Part shown: in pieces, positions 11,291-23,975 of the stretch | Layout of the letters: every line of letters starts with the position of its first letter | How positions within the stretch are numbered: the first letter of the stretch is position 1 | Source: Reticulitermes lucifugus | Lineage: Eukaryota > Arthropoda > Insecta > Blattodea > Rhinotermitidae | Direction of reading: 5' to 3' | Assembly: GCA_026260175.1 (NCBI GenBank) | Contig: JAKCWW010000137.1 | Coordinates: 1 to 64,000 of the forward strand | Length of the DNA: 64,000 nt | Translations under genes and position numbers: made by a program | Notes under the pieces: model-generated | What the model was told of the DNA's origin: nothing | Seen by the model: the letters and a program-made list of their open reading frames with translations, nothing else | The model's database searches: none

Positions 11291-13913
11291 ACTACTGATA
11301 GATCATAGTTGAAACAAGAAACGAAGCTAAGATGATGGGCACAAAATGGGGAAGAAGCTTACATGTACAAAGAAAAATGTGGACAAATGCTAGTACTCTT
11401 AGCGGGAGTCGAATCAACAAACCCATGACACAGATGCTTTACAATCTACGTACTTTAGACCGCGTGAACATCGGGACAGCTTCATTCCATATGACATTAC
11501 AAAACGTAATCCATCTTTCCTCTTTCGGAGCTATGTTCAAGAACTGTTTCATTTTCTACTTAAAAAGTGATGCTAAGGGCAGAAATAGACAGAACAAGAA
11601 TAATTAAAAATAACAGGATAAAAAAGGTGAACTGGTCTGGACTTCATTTTCACCTTCCTGATGAGAAAATATTTTCCCCTAGAAAACAAAGTTTTCGTTC
11701 ATTTCAGCACCGGTAGATGTCAGTAGCGGATAGAGTTTCGCTAGTCTTCAGATTGTCAATTATTATATCCCTGACTCTGCTACAACAAATGCTAATGAAC
11801 TTCAGATGAGACGACACAGGGTGTTTGTCAAGCTCCGACAGTGTGTCAGTAACATGCCTAGGTATCATTTAATTTTGATACATTGGAATTACCTTGTCCC
11901 TGTACATTCTGTGTACGAAACTGAAGACATGAGGCAGATTGGAGATATTAGTGAAAGAACGTTGTGTGTTTTTAAGAAATAAATTATACTAATGCGACAA
12001 ATAGGTATTTGATATATACAAGTTCCAAAGTCAAGTGTTCCAAAGCTCTTCTTTCGACTCTAATCTGAATATAATTGTGCAATTCCCTACGTTTCTCCAC
12101 ATACACGATATCTAATTGGGGTACGTGTGGACCTATGCGAAGAATGATTTAGGGAATACTGCATAACTACAAACCCTCTGTTTTCTTCAGGTCGCCATGC
12201 ATTGTTAATTTACTAACATCTAGGAGTCTATGAAAGGCCATGATTCTAGTTAGGATAGACAAAATGTAAAAAGAATTTTGGTAAGGAAAACACTTCTTGG
12301 AGAAAAAACTATTTTGAAGACAGCGGAGACGTACAAGTGTGAAGATGTGGGAGATGGATAATCCTGGCTCAAAATTAGTCCAATGATGGACTTCGGTATT
12401 CTCTCTATTGAGTCATTACTTTCCCCTACCACAAAGATAGTAAAATAGGCTACAGCTTAAATTATTTCAAATAAAGCTTTCCTTTTTCTTCCCGCGGACC
12501 TAACAAGAAACATCCAAAGATATTATTAAATGTGTTTCCTTTTCGTCACAATGTGTAGGTCTAGGGTAGGTAGGCTGTTAATTCGATTTTGAAATTATTG
12601 CGGTTGATGGGATTCGAAAACTCATTTTGTTTATTACATCAATTGACTTATTTTAATTAGATTGTCGTCTCCTTTTAAAGTCTGAGCTACTATACATGTA
12701 CTGTGACGTGGAGAATGAAACAGACCACATCCTGGGCGAAGAAAAGGACATTCCTGTTTGCTTTATTTACTGCGTCTTGCAAACCTTGGCCAAGGTATGA
12801 ACGTGGCGGTAATTTACGTAGATATAAATTACATGACACGTTCATCAAAAATTCGACGCAGTTGCGGAAAGCAAAAATATTGGTAAATAAAATCGCGTAG
12901 CCATTTTCAATGCGTACGTGAGAACCTAATTTATGAACATTCACGAAATAGAACATTTTATGTTTTCATTACAGTCACTGAGAAATTTCAAATTCCGTGC
13001 ATTAGCGTGTACTAAGGATCTGCTAAATATCTTCTTTCAGTTAATTTGAAAGCTGGAAATTATTAATGATAAGTAAATATGGTAATCGGTTTGATGTGCG
13101 AATTAAATTACCTTAACGTTTGCATCTGTGGGTTCCTGGTCATTCAGTGAAGTGCACTGCCCCTTCATATGCATAGCCATTAAGCAATAACTATTTCGAA
13201 AATTTTCAAAATTGTATCCAACACAGCCATTAGAGTTTCATGGAAGCTGTAAAAATAAATTACAATCTGGAAAAAATGAGGTTCTTTGAATTGGGACCTA
13301 TATTCTTGATACAAAGAAAAGTACCCATTAATCAAGATCTATCAGAGCTAACATTCCTGACTTTAATTCGGAATGTACCCATTTTGTCCTTGGACTGGGT
13401 AGGGGCTTACCAATTTTTGCTTTATTTCCTTAGGTCTTTTAAGAGACACACCGGAATATTAAAATTTTAAAAGAAACCCATAAATGTGAAATTTGAACTT
13501 CTCATGGTGGTAAATAATAAGACTACCTTATTCAGGAATGTGATGCCGTTTAGTACGGCAAATGGCTAACAGGGTTTGGGGGAACGTACTGCCTCCATCT
13601 TTAGGTTGGACTCATACCCTGCAGATAGAGGTAGCATGATAATCCGAAAGGTTTTCACCCATTTACCAAACTTCACGCCATCACTTCTTACAGGGATGCA
13701 ATTTTAACAAATCACAAGAGGTTTTGTCACTTCCTGTTCATTTAACCACATATAACCTCTGATTTAACGCTGAATAACTTCTGTAACTGAGTTAAGTAGT
13801 GTCGTTACATGATAATCCAGACTGTCAGCCAAGATAAGGTGATTACTAGGGCAGCCAGTAATGTATATTTTACGAAGTAGTAATGTTACATTTATACGGG
13901 GTTGTTTAAAATG
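11291..13913. other. Long non-coding stretch
   Basis: No repeat family or gene was recognised. The segment at 12690-12956 has overlapping open frames on both strands (88 and 65 residues) and somewhat higher GC, but the translations show no domain. Confidence 0.4.
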
Positions 13914-14017
13914 GCTAACTAACTAACTAACTAACTAAATAAATAAATAAATAACCAACTAACTGACTGCCTAACCAACTAACTAACCAACCAACCAACT
14001 GACTGACTGACTGACTG

Positions 14018-14045
<28 letters not shown>
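13914..14045 (-). repeat. Compound (CTAA)n/(CTGA)n tetranucleotide tract, probable LINE 3' tail
   Basis: About 130 bp of CTAA, CTGA, AAAT and CCAA units. On the minus strand it reads (TTAG)n and directly follows the LINE 3' UTR at 14046-14150. That is the same arrangement as 30826-30868, so I read it as the microsatellite tail of that LINE family, later expanded. Confidence 0.75.
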
Positions 14046-14048
<3 letters not shown>

Positions 14049-14150
14049 GGAACAACCTCCTCTTGAGAACATAACACGTAGTTCCTCAGGTAGTCAAGAA
14101 GTTATCCGCATTTTATGGCACCCGAATGTTAATTACTATATTCATGAGGA
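14046..14150 (-). mobile_element. LINE L1a 3' UTR fragment
   Basis: Matches the 3' UTR block of the L1a copies at 8266-8375 and 30868-30965 (AGTTCCTCAGGTAGTCAAGAAG-type segment followed by GCATTTTATGG on the plus strand). Only the terminal part of the element and its (TTAG)n tail were copied, a typical extreme 5' truncation. Confidence 0.55.
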
Positions 14151-14170
14151 ACGTTAAGGATAAAATGTAT

Positions 14171-14352
14171 GGTCTTCTGGGTAATTACACGGCGTCGTGT
14201 GGTAATTATTTACCGACGTTTTGGGACAACGTGTCGGTCCCATCTTCACGGGTCAAGATTCCTAGTAGGACCCGTGAAGATGGGACTGACACGTTGTCCC
14301 AAAACGTCGGTAAATAATTACCACACGACGCCGTGTAATTACCCAGAAGGCC
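14171..14352. repeat. Long near-perfect foldback (84 bp arms, 14 bp loop)
   Basis: The left arm 14171-14254 is the reverse complement of 14269-14352 with two visible mismatches (14173/14350 and 14236/14287). The spacer is AAGATTCCTAGTAG. Each arm is a copy of repeat family I: read on the right arm it runs GTGAAGATGGGAC, GTCCCAAAACGTCGGTAA, then a block GACGCCGTGTAATTACCC. Family I sequence continues past the right arm to about 14400, so the foldback is a head-to-head pair of copies. The open frames on both strands across it are by-products of this symmetry. Confidence 0.9.
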
Positions 14353-14400
14353 ACAGATTTCATCAACATCGCGGCGGAAGCCTGAAATCAACGTTAGGGA
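14353..14400 (+). mobile_element. Family I continuation
   Basis: The unpaired extension of the right-hand family I copy, with the CATCAACATCGCGGCGGAAG block. I associate this block with the same insect repeat family from memory of similar translations. Confidence 0.4.
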
Positions 14401-16151
14401 TTTTTAGTAGGCATATAACTACTTACAATTAAGCGTATTATGCCAATATTTTAAACGCATTACGCTGGTGGGCTTAACTGCTAATGGCGCCAAATATTCG
14501 TGTTATTTTAGCAGAAAGTTTTTATTTGAGGCATCAGGTACTTACATTAGAAACTGTAATAGATGTTTGGTTTGTTCATCACTGTACTTAGGTATTTGCC
14601 CGGTTACTTCATTGATTACACTGCAGGGAATTAGTTCTTTACTTTATTAGTCTCTTTGGTCATTTGTTAGTTACTCAGTTTTCAATAATTTATTTGTTAA
14701 TTGTGTTATTCAGCTATTTACTTATTACCAGTGCTCAATAAAACCAGTCGTGTGACATACGAAATTGAAGGCCGAGTCTAAACAGCTTTAAACGTAATTT
14801 TTAATAGCCTCTCCTGTTACCCTTTCTGCTGTATACACAAATATCATAACAGTAAATGATAACATACATCGACATTACATAATACAACAGTATATTACAT
14901 ACCTTGCACGCTATTTAATTGCAAGTAGGATAGTGCTGTGAGTTGGGGCATTTCGTGCGGGAATGTCGGAGGATTTGAAATTTTGTCTGGCTTGTGAACT
15001 GGGCCAGATTTGTTGAACCATATTTAGTATGTTATTTCAGAAAATCAGCCAGTTAAGAAGAAAGGTCATGTGTCCTACTAACTCACACATCCTCACACAC
15101 ACACACACACAACACTGAGTTACGTATTTAAAACGATTAGGCAACTTTAAAATATGAGCTCAGAATATAATGATAAGGAAACTAAATAAGCACAATCTGA
15201 TGGAGATTCAGGATTCAGAAACTAAGCATCGAATCAGGTTAAGTGTGACCGAAACTGAGCACCACACGAACAAAAAAAGTGGGCAGCAAGTAGCATGTCA
15301 GAGCAAGACAACAAGATTTTAATTTTCATTATAGTTTCTTTTCTAAGTGAACATCCCCAGCCTGCTTATTGCGTTTTGTTTTTGTATTTAAAATGAAATC
15401 GATGATGCGTCATCCCATGAGGGTTGTAAAAATAAGGGACACGATAAAAGGGTAAGGAGAAAAAAAGGGGTAAGGATAGCAGTGATGCTCTTTGTATTAG
15501 ATACAGTCCCATCAAAAGTAGATGTGCACCACCTTCATAACTAACAACTGTAAGAGCTCAGTCAGGCAAGAATTCCAGCCTTTATTTAACTGCAGAATAA
15601 TCCATAATGCCTTATGAGGAGATTGTTTAAGTCACAATATGGTGAAAATTATTTTTCACTTCACGGCATTCCGTTATTTTATTTCTTATAGTAAAAATAT
15701 ATACACAGAATTGTCACTAACATTTCAAAATTAGTAACCCAGAATGAGGACAATCTTAGGTGCAGCTAAGGCACAACTTTTTTGTCGGGCAGGTAAACTG
15801 GTTATAAATTTATACAGTCACATTTCGCAGTCGTAAAAGTAGTAAAAGTACCGTAACGGTAAGACGTCAGGCGTCAACGTAAAGAAATGGGTTAATTTTG
15901 TACCGAGGGATCTCATTAACTCTGTAACGTCATTGAACGTACTGAGTCGTAGAGACAGGTTTGTCTTCACGTGTCTCAATCTGATCTGACCGCTGCGTAA
16001 ATGCTGGTTTTATGTCGTAGGTCTTTTACATACTCGAGGTCGCTCAGAATTATTCCCCTTACCGATCGCAAAAATTCCATTTGCTTATCTTAGGCTGTAA
16101 GACTCCAGCACATACTCCAGGACAGAGCTCTTGTTTTTTCATATGAGGTAA
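14401..16151. other. Non-coding stretch with a (CA)n tract
   Basis: A short (CA)n microsatellite lies at about 15094-15111. No gene or repeat family was otherwise recognised. Confidence 0.5.
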
Positions 16152-16405
16152 ATTTGTCCCTGTGAACAACATCAACGCAAAACAGGGAGTGGAGTTTTAG
16201 ATTCAACCTTTCCTAACCACCACAGCAGATGGAGCGAGTGGCTAGGTTCAGGACCCCCGCAGCTTTTCCCTGAGGAAAGAGGCCCCGGTTCATCTTGTCT
16301 AGGAAATGTGTAGGCCCTGGACGTTCTGAAGCGGCCTGCAAAAAATCTGTTGCCTCTGCAGGAATTCCAACCACGAATTTTCGGTCGTCGAGCCTGTAGC
16401 ATAGT
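16152..16405 (-). mobile_element. tRNA-derived SINE (family C), copy 2
   Basis: Diverged minus-strand copy. The block around 16258-16300 (GCTTTTCCCTGAGGAAAGAGGCCCCGG) aligns with the GGGAAAGAGACCCGGTACCC block of the intact copy at 49830-50112. The head near 16370-16405 is decayed. Overlapping frames of up to 124 residues here are SINE-derived. Confidence 0.6.
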
Positions 16406-16854
16406 ACACCGGCACCTTTGTTTTGGGTACAAAGTTGAGAAACCTTCACTGCTCTCTGACAAGAAGGCACGGGTGAGTGGTTCGCGCACCTTTATGTTAA
16501 AGGGGTTCTCAGTTCCAATCCGAGGCCAGAGCATAGCGCAGTACATTCCTCGCTCTTATAATTCCTTTGGAAAAAGTGCAAGGAAGTAACAGTTATAGGG
16601 ATGACCACGTATGTCCGTCTGTATAGACACGTATCCACCCTTCTGCATATTTCAGCATGTGATCCACCGCTCGGACATTGACGAAATTTGCAAGTTATGC
16701 CATTGGAGGTCGCCACAAATTCGCAAGTGGTAATAGCAATACGGCAGAAACTTTAAGTTGTAACGTGGAAAGTCACCTGCTCAATTACCGAAATGCTGCA
16801 ACCATGGTAGCGACATGGAGCATAAAAGCATCTCTGTATGTGTAATGCGCTTTC
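16406..16854. other. Non-coding stretch
   Basis: Unassigned DNA between two SINEs. Confidence 0.4.
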
Positions 16855-16864
16855 TTTGTGAGTT

Positions 16865-17148
16865 TTTTTTTTGGTAAAGGACCCCGCAGCAGATGCTACG
16901 GATGCACCACAGCCTTAAGGCTTCTTGTGAAACCCTGTGATGAAGATTATTCGTTTTTTTCCGTTTTTCCAAGTAACAGAGCACCGGTGGAATGAAAGTG
17001 ACAGGGCAAAACCGAAGTACTCGGGGAAAAACCTGTCCCAGTGTCACTTTGTCCGCCACAAATCCCACATGGACTGACCCGGGATCGAACCCGGGCCTCC
17101 GCGGTGGGAGGCCGGCGACTAACCGCCTGAGCCATGGCGCGGACTCCG
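16865..17148 (-). mobile_element. tRNA-derived SINE (family B), copy 1, with target-site duplication
   Basis: Read on the minus strand: A box GGCTCAGGCGGTTAGTCG, B box GGGTTCGATCCCGG, a body with GGGATTTGTGGCGGACAAAG, a tail around CTTCATCACAGGGTTTCAC, and a final TACCAAAA run. It is flanked by TTTGTGAGTT (16855-16864) and TTTGTGAATT (17149-17158), a 10 bp duplication with one mismatch. It is the fullest copy of this family in the window. The frames of 131 and 62 residues within it come from the SINE. Confidence 0.88.
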
Positions 17149-17158
17149 TTTGTGAATT

Positions 17159-19264
17159 AGTGTTTGGCTGATTCACAATTCGTTCGCATGGTTAAAGTAG
17201 AACGTGGGTGGTGATTGAGTCATAGCGGTGTTTACGTGTTTACTGCACTTACAGGGTTACGAAACAGCCTGATTTTTGTGTGACGTCACAACTCCGGTTT
17301 CCACGGCGTCACATGCAGGGGGGAGGGGGGGAGGTTATAGCGTGGAAGTCCGCCCTTCATACGACGCAAACATGTCTAGAAGCAATATTACGAATCGCGG
17401 TAAACACACTAACCGTAACAATGACACAGACCAGGGTAACTACAATAAAGGGTTCTATGAAATTAACGTACATTGAAGGCGAAGTCAGTGGAGCAAAGTG
17501 CCAAGAAGGCGTGTGGTAACTGTGTGGACTGTGTGCGCCTTCTAAACTCTGTTCTCCGCAATATTCTGCTGGGACATGGACTACCGTACAAGGGACCATG
17601 ATCGCTCCCTTCCAGATCGTTCCCAATTTGTTGTTCGCTATCATAATACCGTTCAACACTACATAACATAGGCAACTAGAAAAACATCACTACCAGGCCC
17701 GAGAAGCAAGAAAATTAATGGAGAGGCACAGATAACCTGATCTGTAATATGCAAATGAAGAGAAGGAGAGAGAGGAGGTTGCAGAAAAGGAGAAGACAAT
17801 TACATATGACACCGCCTCTTTGACTCCCGCGCAGAGCACGGCTGTTTGTCCAGTTTTGTCATTGTGTGTTGTGACTGCAGATGATTTTGCAATTAACTGT
17901 TTCTCGAATCCAGATTCTTTTCGCGTATCTAGAATAGTAATTAATGCTTAATTATTTATATTTCGGAACAGGAAGAAAGTTACAGTTTTTTCATCTATGC
18001 TATTCTTCGTATACATTTCTGAAAGTATTTTTATGTGAACAGCCCAAGTATCTTCCGCCTAAGTTTGGAGTCCATGTGAAAAGTTTGAGATGTTACACAG
18101 CGGAAAGACAATTACTGTTAATCAAAGTACTGTAGTGCATTGAAAATGCTGCAAACTTAAGACATTTAAAAGCTGGTGATTTGAAATAAAAATTTTGATT
18201 GTGGAGGACGAACTCAAAAATGTGTATTTTAAAAACCAGTTGCAAATATTGCCATCTGTTTTTCCTTGGATAAACAATGGTCCAAATGTCGTCCGTTTAA
18301 AGTACTCGGAACACGATACTTGCAGAACAGCATTAATAGGAGGCCCGATGAAGTGAAACTTACGATGTTTTAAATATAACACGAGTTAAAAAATGTATGT
18401 GCCTTGATGCATTTTCAGGATACTTACTTTATAATTGAAAGCATCAGTAGAGACCGGCAGATAAGATAATTTGGCTTCAGTTCAAAACTGGGCTTCGTCT
18501 ATGCTAAAATGTATTCGTCATGTTCACTCTTATTAACACCTCATTTATTATGATCTAAAAAACACACAAGACATTGATTTTCAACATTGCCGCCCTGAGA
18601 GTTTAAAATTTCGCATATTAAAATCGTTTCCTTGCTCAATCTTAATCAGAATTAATGAATATAGAAATTAACCTCTTTGTTAATTTACGATGCGCTATGT
18701 AACATACACCTGAAAATTCAGTACTACTAGCTGGGATATGTAGTGTTGGATCGCAAGCCAGGCTCGCACTTGGTTCACGATTTCCTTTCCAATTCTACAT
18801 ACATTAACAAACGACATAGGTACAAAGGCTGAATCTAACAAAATGCCAAGCATATTACTGACAAAATGTCATAAATCAATAACAACTGGCTGATCTGTAA
18901 GAGTTTCCATAAAAATATCGAGGTTTACCGTAGGGGAGTATCTCCCCCTCCCAAAACATCCGGAATGAATGTGTAGGCCTATGTATCATGTGGAATGGAA
19001 ACCAAATAGATCACCTGTGAAATCCAACTCGTGCTCTGTGGCAGGCCATTCAATGTCATAAACATTGCAGTTACAAGAAATATACAGTTCTAGATTTCCA
19101 CGTAAAAACCGTGATTGTTCGTAATGCAATCTTCGTGGAAGCTGCTCTACAGAATTTGGACATGCACGTGCATTCTGAGATTATAATTATGGCGTGTCTG
19201 TAAAAAGCATGTAAAAGTAATTAATAATGTGGATGTCGTGTGTATCTGTATGCAGGAGGCAAAT
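17159..19264. other. Non-coding stretch
   Basis: Contains a G run block at 17319-17335. Overlapping frames on both strands at 17276-17675 (up to 100 residues) look interesting by length but show no domain, and their base composition is locally GC-richer. They could be an unrecognised repeat. Confidence 0.4.
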
Positions 19265-19430
19265 ATTTTTCAAAAATCTAGGAACCCCCTCAAAATTCTA
19301 AGCCAAAAATATTTTATGAAGCAAGTTCCTTATTGAGGATACAAAATATTAGGCACCGCCTTATGCAACTTAGTTGCCCGGGCGATCTGACGACCGGGAC
19401 TTTTGAAACCTGTCTGTGTGTTAGCATGAG
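19265..19430 (+). repeat. Degenerate interspersed repeat (family J), copy 1
   Basis: Shares ordered blocks with 50285-50430: TTCAAAAATCT, CAAAATTCTA, AATATTAGG, then GTTGCCCGGGCGATCTG against GTCGCACCGGCGACCTG. The type of element is unknown. Confidence 0.55.
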
Positions 19431-21184
19431 CTACCTTTCACACACAAAGAACTGAAAATATTTCGAAGAAATGTCTTGTTATGGTACAGAATTATATTAA
19501 TTTTGGTCCATGTCAGCAAGTTACTCTTACGTTAAATTAAGCCGAAATCAAATTTGGTTGACTATTAGCCCACTTTCCTTCCTTCTGGAGAAAAATTAGG
19601 CTATGATATCACCATGGTCTCAATGCCTCGCAATTAAAATTTCTAACCACTTGACCGATTTTCACGAAAGTTAGAACGAGTCTTATGCCACTGTATCCCA
19701 CCCAAGATAAAATTTCTAATTCTCTACAGTCCAGCGCAAACTTCTGAAGTTCTATGCTATGAGTTGTGTTTGAGGAAACCAAAAGACGCACGAGGAAATC
19801 TGGAATATAATTTTTTTTTCAAGTTCAGATGGTTGTATTTCTTAGCTTTAGGACTTTTGCTAGGATATGGGGAAACAAAAACTAATGGCTTCATATGCAC
19901 ACTGCCAGGAAATAGAACATTTTATTTACAATCTACAGCGTGTGAAGAGTGGCTGTTTATACTGATGACTTTTGCTGACGTGATTGAATTTCTTAATAGA
20001 TTCAAAAAGCGATAATAATTTGTACATTCTTGTAAGAAATTAGGTTTTAGGGATCATTCCCAAAACTCCTTGATCATAAATGACATAGGGTACAGAAAGG
20101 TAACTGATAACAACATTTAAAATTGACAACTTGTAAATGATTTCAAACATTTCTGTACATGTAATGAATTTTAATATCATTCATGACTCTATGCAGTATA
20201 ACCTCAATTGCGTTTATCTTTACAACAATAAATTTATGCCCACAACAAATGAAAAACAAGATCAGTTAGGCATGCGAAGTCGCCCAGAAAGTGTCTGAGG
20301 AACTTTTGTACCGCATTTGCAGATACTAAATGCTATTGAGATGAGCTAAAGGAGGAGAAACAGATGTTAAATTCTCAAGTGAGCATTTCAGTCACGGAGT
20401 AAAACCTCGAAGTTTTTTTAATAAGAACTTCAAACAAAATGCAAGAAAACACCAGGGTATTGAAAACTTTTATTTATTTCATCAGCAGCATAAAATGTAG
20501 ATGTATTTTTGTAAGCACTACGGCAAGTAATCATCTAAAGGGGTGAAAATTTCTACGCTTTTTTATTCTTAGCACTAGATGCAAATGAGTGAGAGATTCT
20601 GTACACAGGTCTTGTTATAATCAGCGCGGACCTCGATGAAAATCCCATTTGTGTAATAAATAAAATAAATCATACGTCACACAATAGGGGCAGAGGAAAT
20701 CCCGAGATTTTGGGAGATAGGATGTGAGATGGGAAGTGCTTATGGTTGGAATAAAGCGGATAAGCCTAGGGATAAGGAACAGAATAAGGAACGAAAACAT
20801 AAAGAAGGGGAGAAAAATATTTTTCTTTTACTTGCATCATCTCTTCGGAATATCTTCCAGTACCCTTTTTAGCTATTAACACTAATTCATCTTTCAGCTA
20901 GATGGGGATCATCATTCCACCCGCTACCATCCTCCAAAACCACCCCTTTACTACCTTTTCAACCCCTCTTCTTAAACCGTCTGGTAATCTCCGATAATTT
21001 GATTGGGATTCTTCCTCATGGAATCTAAACTCTGGTTGCGCTAAATTTGATCGTTCACTCAGAATGAATGCTGTTCCATAACATCACACACGGATGGAAA
21101 TAAAATTTCTACAAAGTTGCGTAGCACAATATTTCCGTCCGTCTGTCTGTCCAAACTATTTGTTTTGATTGGACGGAACGTGAC
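19431..21184. other. Non-coding stretch
   Basis: No gene or repeat recognised. The 83-residue frame at 19764-20015 begins in a T-rich run and has no family motif. Confidence 0.4.
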
Positions 21185-21196
21185 GAAATTTGGTAA

Positions 21197-21494
21197 TGTA
21201 AAGGTAAAGTAATCCCATTACAGGCCTTGACAGGCCCTTAGGGTTCCAGGAGGTTGAGGCTCTCAGATTTCTANNNNNNNNNNNNNNNNNNNNNNNNNNN
21301 NNNNNNNNNNNNNNNNNNNNNNNNNNNNNNNNNNNNNNNNNNNNNNNNNNNNNNNNNNNNNNNNNNNNNNNNNNNNNNNNNNNNNNNNNNNNNNNNNNNN
21401 NNNNNNNNNNNNNNNNNNNNNNNNNNNNNNNNNAACCCGCGACCTTCCGGCTTGTAGCGCAGTGCCTCAACCAACTGCGCCACCGCGTGCCCCT
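21197..21494 (-). mobile_element. tRNA-derived SINE (family D) containing an assembly gap
   Basis: Read on the minus strand, the head is GGCGCAGTTGGTTGAGGC (A box), leading into GGTCGCGGGTT (start of the B box) where the gap begins. Beyond the gap the tail continues to TTTACCTTTACA. The element is bracketed by identical 12 bp copies of GAAATTTGGTAA at 21185-21196 and 21495-21506, so both ends are defined even though the middle is unread. Frames across the N run are artefacts. Confidence 0.88.
21274..21433. other. Assembly gap (160 N)
   Basis: A run of 160 undetermined bases. It lies wholly inside a SINE, so failure to resolve a high-copy repeat is the likely cause. Confidence 0.99.
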
Positions 21495-21506
21495 GAAATT
21501 TGGTAA

Positions 21507-22439
21507 GATATAAAATAAAAATACTGATTTTTAACCATAATGGCCCAATAGGCTTTCCAATAACGGCAGAAACGCCGTTGCAGCATATACAGTACGACGA
21601 GCTGTCCCTCACACATTTATACCTCCAGTAAAAAAAAAAGAATATCAACAAACTACGCCAAACTACAAAAAATACTTTTGCAAAACGTCTAAATCAAGAT
21701 GGAAAAATTGCATCATTATAATTCTGCTACCCTTCATCCAATAAAATTCGAAAACATATAAACTAGAAAATGCTTAGTATTACAAAACTAAGAAATTATT
21801 AACAGCTTTTGGGAAAATTTCCGTCCTTATCAAATAATATCTTCCGTTTTCATGAGCTTTCGTTTCAATCCCAACTTCCTATTTCCTTTCAAAAGAAAAT
21901 TACCTCAAGAAGGAATATTTTAAAACTAATCCTTTTGAGGTTTTGGGGGTTAGTAGTAGCAACAGAAAAAGGGTTGAACTGTGAAGTGGTTTCCAAGAGG
22001 TTTATGGCCATTTACTTTTCCTCACTCTTTCTCTTCGTCTCTGTCACTTCGTCATACCCCGTGTCGTTACCCGCTCTACAGACTCCCCAGAAATTAAAAG
22101 AGATCTGCATAAATATGCACCTTTCTGTTTGCGCTGTTACAAGGTCAGTCGTAATGCAAATATAATACTGTACTGTACGGGTGTGGACTTACTTAACAAT
22201 CTGTCCAGGCCATGAACAGTGAGCGCTTGTATACGGAACTAAATAAGCAAACAACTGACCGATCGATTAGTTAAAGTAAAACAGGCTAATAATTTAACTA
22301 TTTGACTAACCAACAGCCAACCAAATAACAGGCAGACGGACGGACATGTGGACTAATTAAATAAGTAAGAAAGGAACAAAATATTCCAACGACTGACCGA
22401 CTGCCTGACGAATTAAATGGCCGTACCAGATTGATTTAC
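21507..22439. other. Non-coding stretch with degenerate tetranucleotide repeat
   Basis: At about 22240-22400 the sequence is a decayed mixture of CTAA, CTGA, AAAT and GACG units, like the tracts at 13914 and 30826. The 118-residue frame at 21809-22165 has no recognised domain. Confidence 0.45.
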
Positions 22440-22524
22440 AAACTAATTGTGAGGTTTCAGGTTTTCCCAGTGGTGCTGCTGAATATTCCAGTATTCTGGC
22501 ATATGACGTCGTGCAGATTGGTAT
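22440..22524 (-). mobile_element. Family I fragment
   Basis: The plus-strand block GGCATATGACGTCGTGCAGATTGGTATATAGG is the reverse of the ACGACGYCATATGCC-type block of family I, also seen near 50525-50570. Confidence 0.4.
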
Positions 22525-22755
22525 ATAGGTAAGCAAATAGGCTATGCGCTGGTAAGTGAAGAATTATGGTTCAATTCTCAGCAGAGACAAAATATTTATC
22601 TCCTCTCCGAAGCGTCCAGACTGGTTCTGAAGCTCACCCAGCCTCCTGTTCAATGGGTATTGGGAGGACCTCTTTTCGAATCTCGACCAAGACATGGCCA
22701 CTCTCCCTGAAGGTAGCCGGACTACAATCACTTTCTTCCAAATCGTTTCAAATTC
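22525..22755 (+). mobile_element. tRNA-derived SINE (family C), copy 3
   Basis: Plus-strand copy. A decayed head has a B box-like GGTTCAATTCTC. It is followed by the family blocks CCGAAGCGTCCAGACTGG, CAGCCTCCTGTTCAATGGGT and a final CTGAAGGTAGCC. The tail is truncated. The opposing frames here are SINE-derived. Confidence 0.65.
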
Positions 22756-22836
22756 ATCACCCACCAATCATCCTAAAACATATTCTGATATATTGAACGC
22801 GTTGTAAAACAACTGATGCAGAAAAAAACAAAAAGC

Positions 22837-22858
22837 TAACTAACTAACTAACTAACCA
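22837..22858. repeat. Short (CTAA)n tract
   Basis: Five units; the same unit as the LINE-associated tracts, but no LINE 3' UTR is recognisable next to it. Confidence 0.7.
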
Positions 22859-23975
22859 GCCAATCCAGACCACAGTAAATTCGTTGGTATAGGCTTCATA
22901 CTGTGAAACGAAGGGTAGAAATCATTAATGTTTGAGACTGTGTCCTTTTGGGAACTGGCAGTATCTAGTTTGCTACGTATGTACCAGCACCTCGATGGAA
23001 TCTACCGCTTCCTTCTTCAGGGTAAAAGCAACCTCACTTCTGAAATATAATAGGAAATAGCTGATAGAACCCGCCTAAAATTGACTTATGTTACAGGCTG
23101 TTTACATCTTTAAACTAGAATTAGTTCGAAAGGAACTGCGTGCTAGCTTCAAGGCAAAAGCCTTGACCACTCTCAACATTAAACACAGTCATGCTAACAC
23201 AATTTGTAGATGCAGTTGCGTCAACAGTTGCATAAAAATTGCGAATTCAATAATCAATTGTAAACTGTTACTTTTATGCAAATGAATGGAACGCCACAAC
23301 CGTCATATGCGCTTGTCTTGTACGATCTTAAATGACGTCAGGAGTAAGACGTCCTTGATAATTTAACTCACTTCCGGGGCAAAGGACATAAGGTTCTAGA
23401 ACAAAGCATCTAAAATGCAAGCATAACTGGGAGGAGATACTTGTCCCGATACCAATGTTTCTCGAGCTTTTAGCCCGTGGTCTATGTACTGTGATATTTG
23501 TAATGTGTGCAATAGATTCAAGGGGTCGGCGCTCTTGCAATGAGTGTAAAGGAGTCGGATAGTGAAGCAGATCACCCACTTACACAGACTATTCAGGTTA
23601 AAATGCATGCAATTCTGCTTCTACTCACCTCACAATGCATTTCAGGCGAGGTACTTGTCTACAAATGCAGAGCAATAAACAGTTTCAACTTTTAAATGCA
23701 ATTTCATATAAAACTGCATAAAAATTGTACGGACTCATTGACAGATATATTAGATAACTGACCCAGTCCCAAATATTTTACACCGATACGTGTTTACACC
23801 CTTAAATTTGCCATTTAATTCGACTATCTAAAGAGGTGTGAGTATGGGTCTTACTATACCATTAGCTCATCAGAAACAACCCTCTTATCCCTGCGGCGCC
23901 GCAAGTGATTCAAGCATTTCTTGTCTAACGGGAAAAATCCTTGCGCTTGTTCACAGCTAAATTTAAGAGAGTAAA
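22859..23975. other. Non-coding stretch
   Basis: Nothing recognised; short frames only. Confidence 0.4.

Noticed and set aside
14126-14432. Three frames with the same peptide on both strands
   Set aside because: Symmetry of the foldback; no gene needed to explain it.
16947-17176. Frames of 62 and 131 residues that resemble many predicted insect proteins
   Set aside because: They lie wholly in a family B SINE; such matches are mis-annotated repeats.
21156-21651. Frames of 67-126 residues across the N run
   Set aside because: They contain undetermined residues from the gap; SINE-derived.
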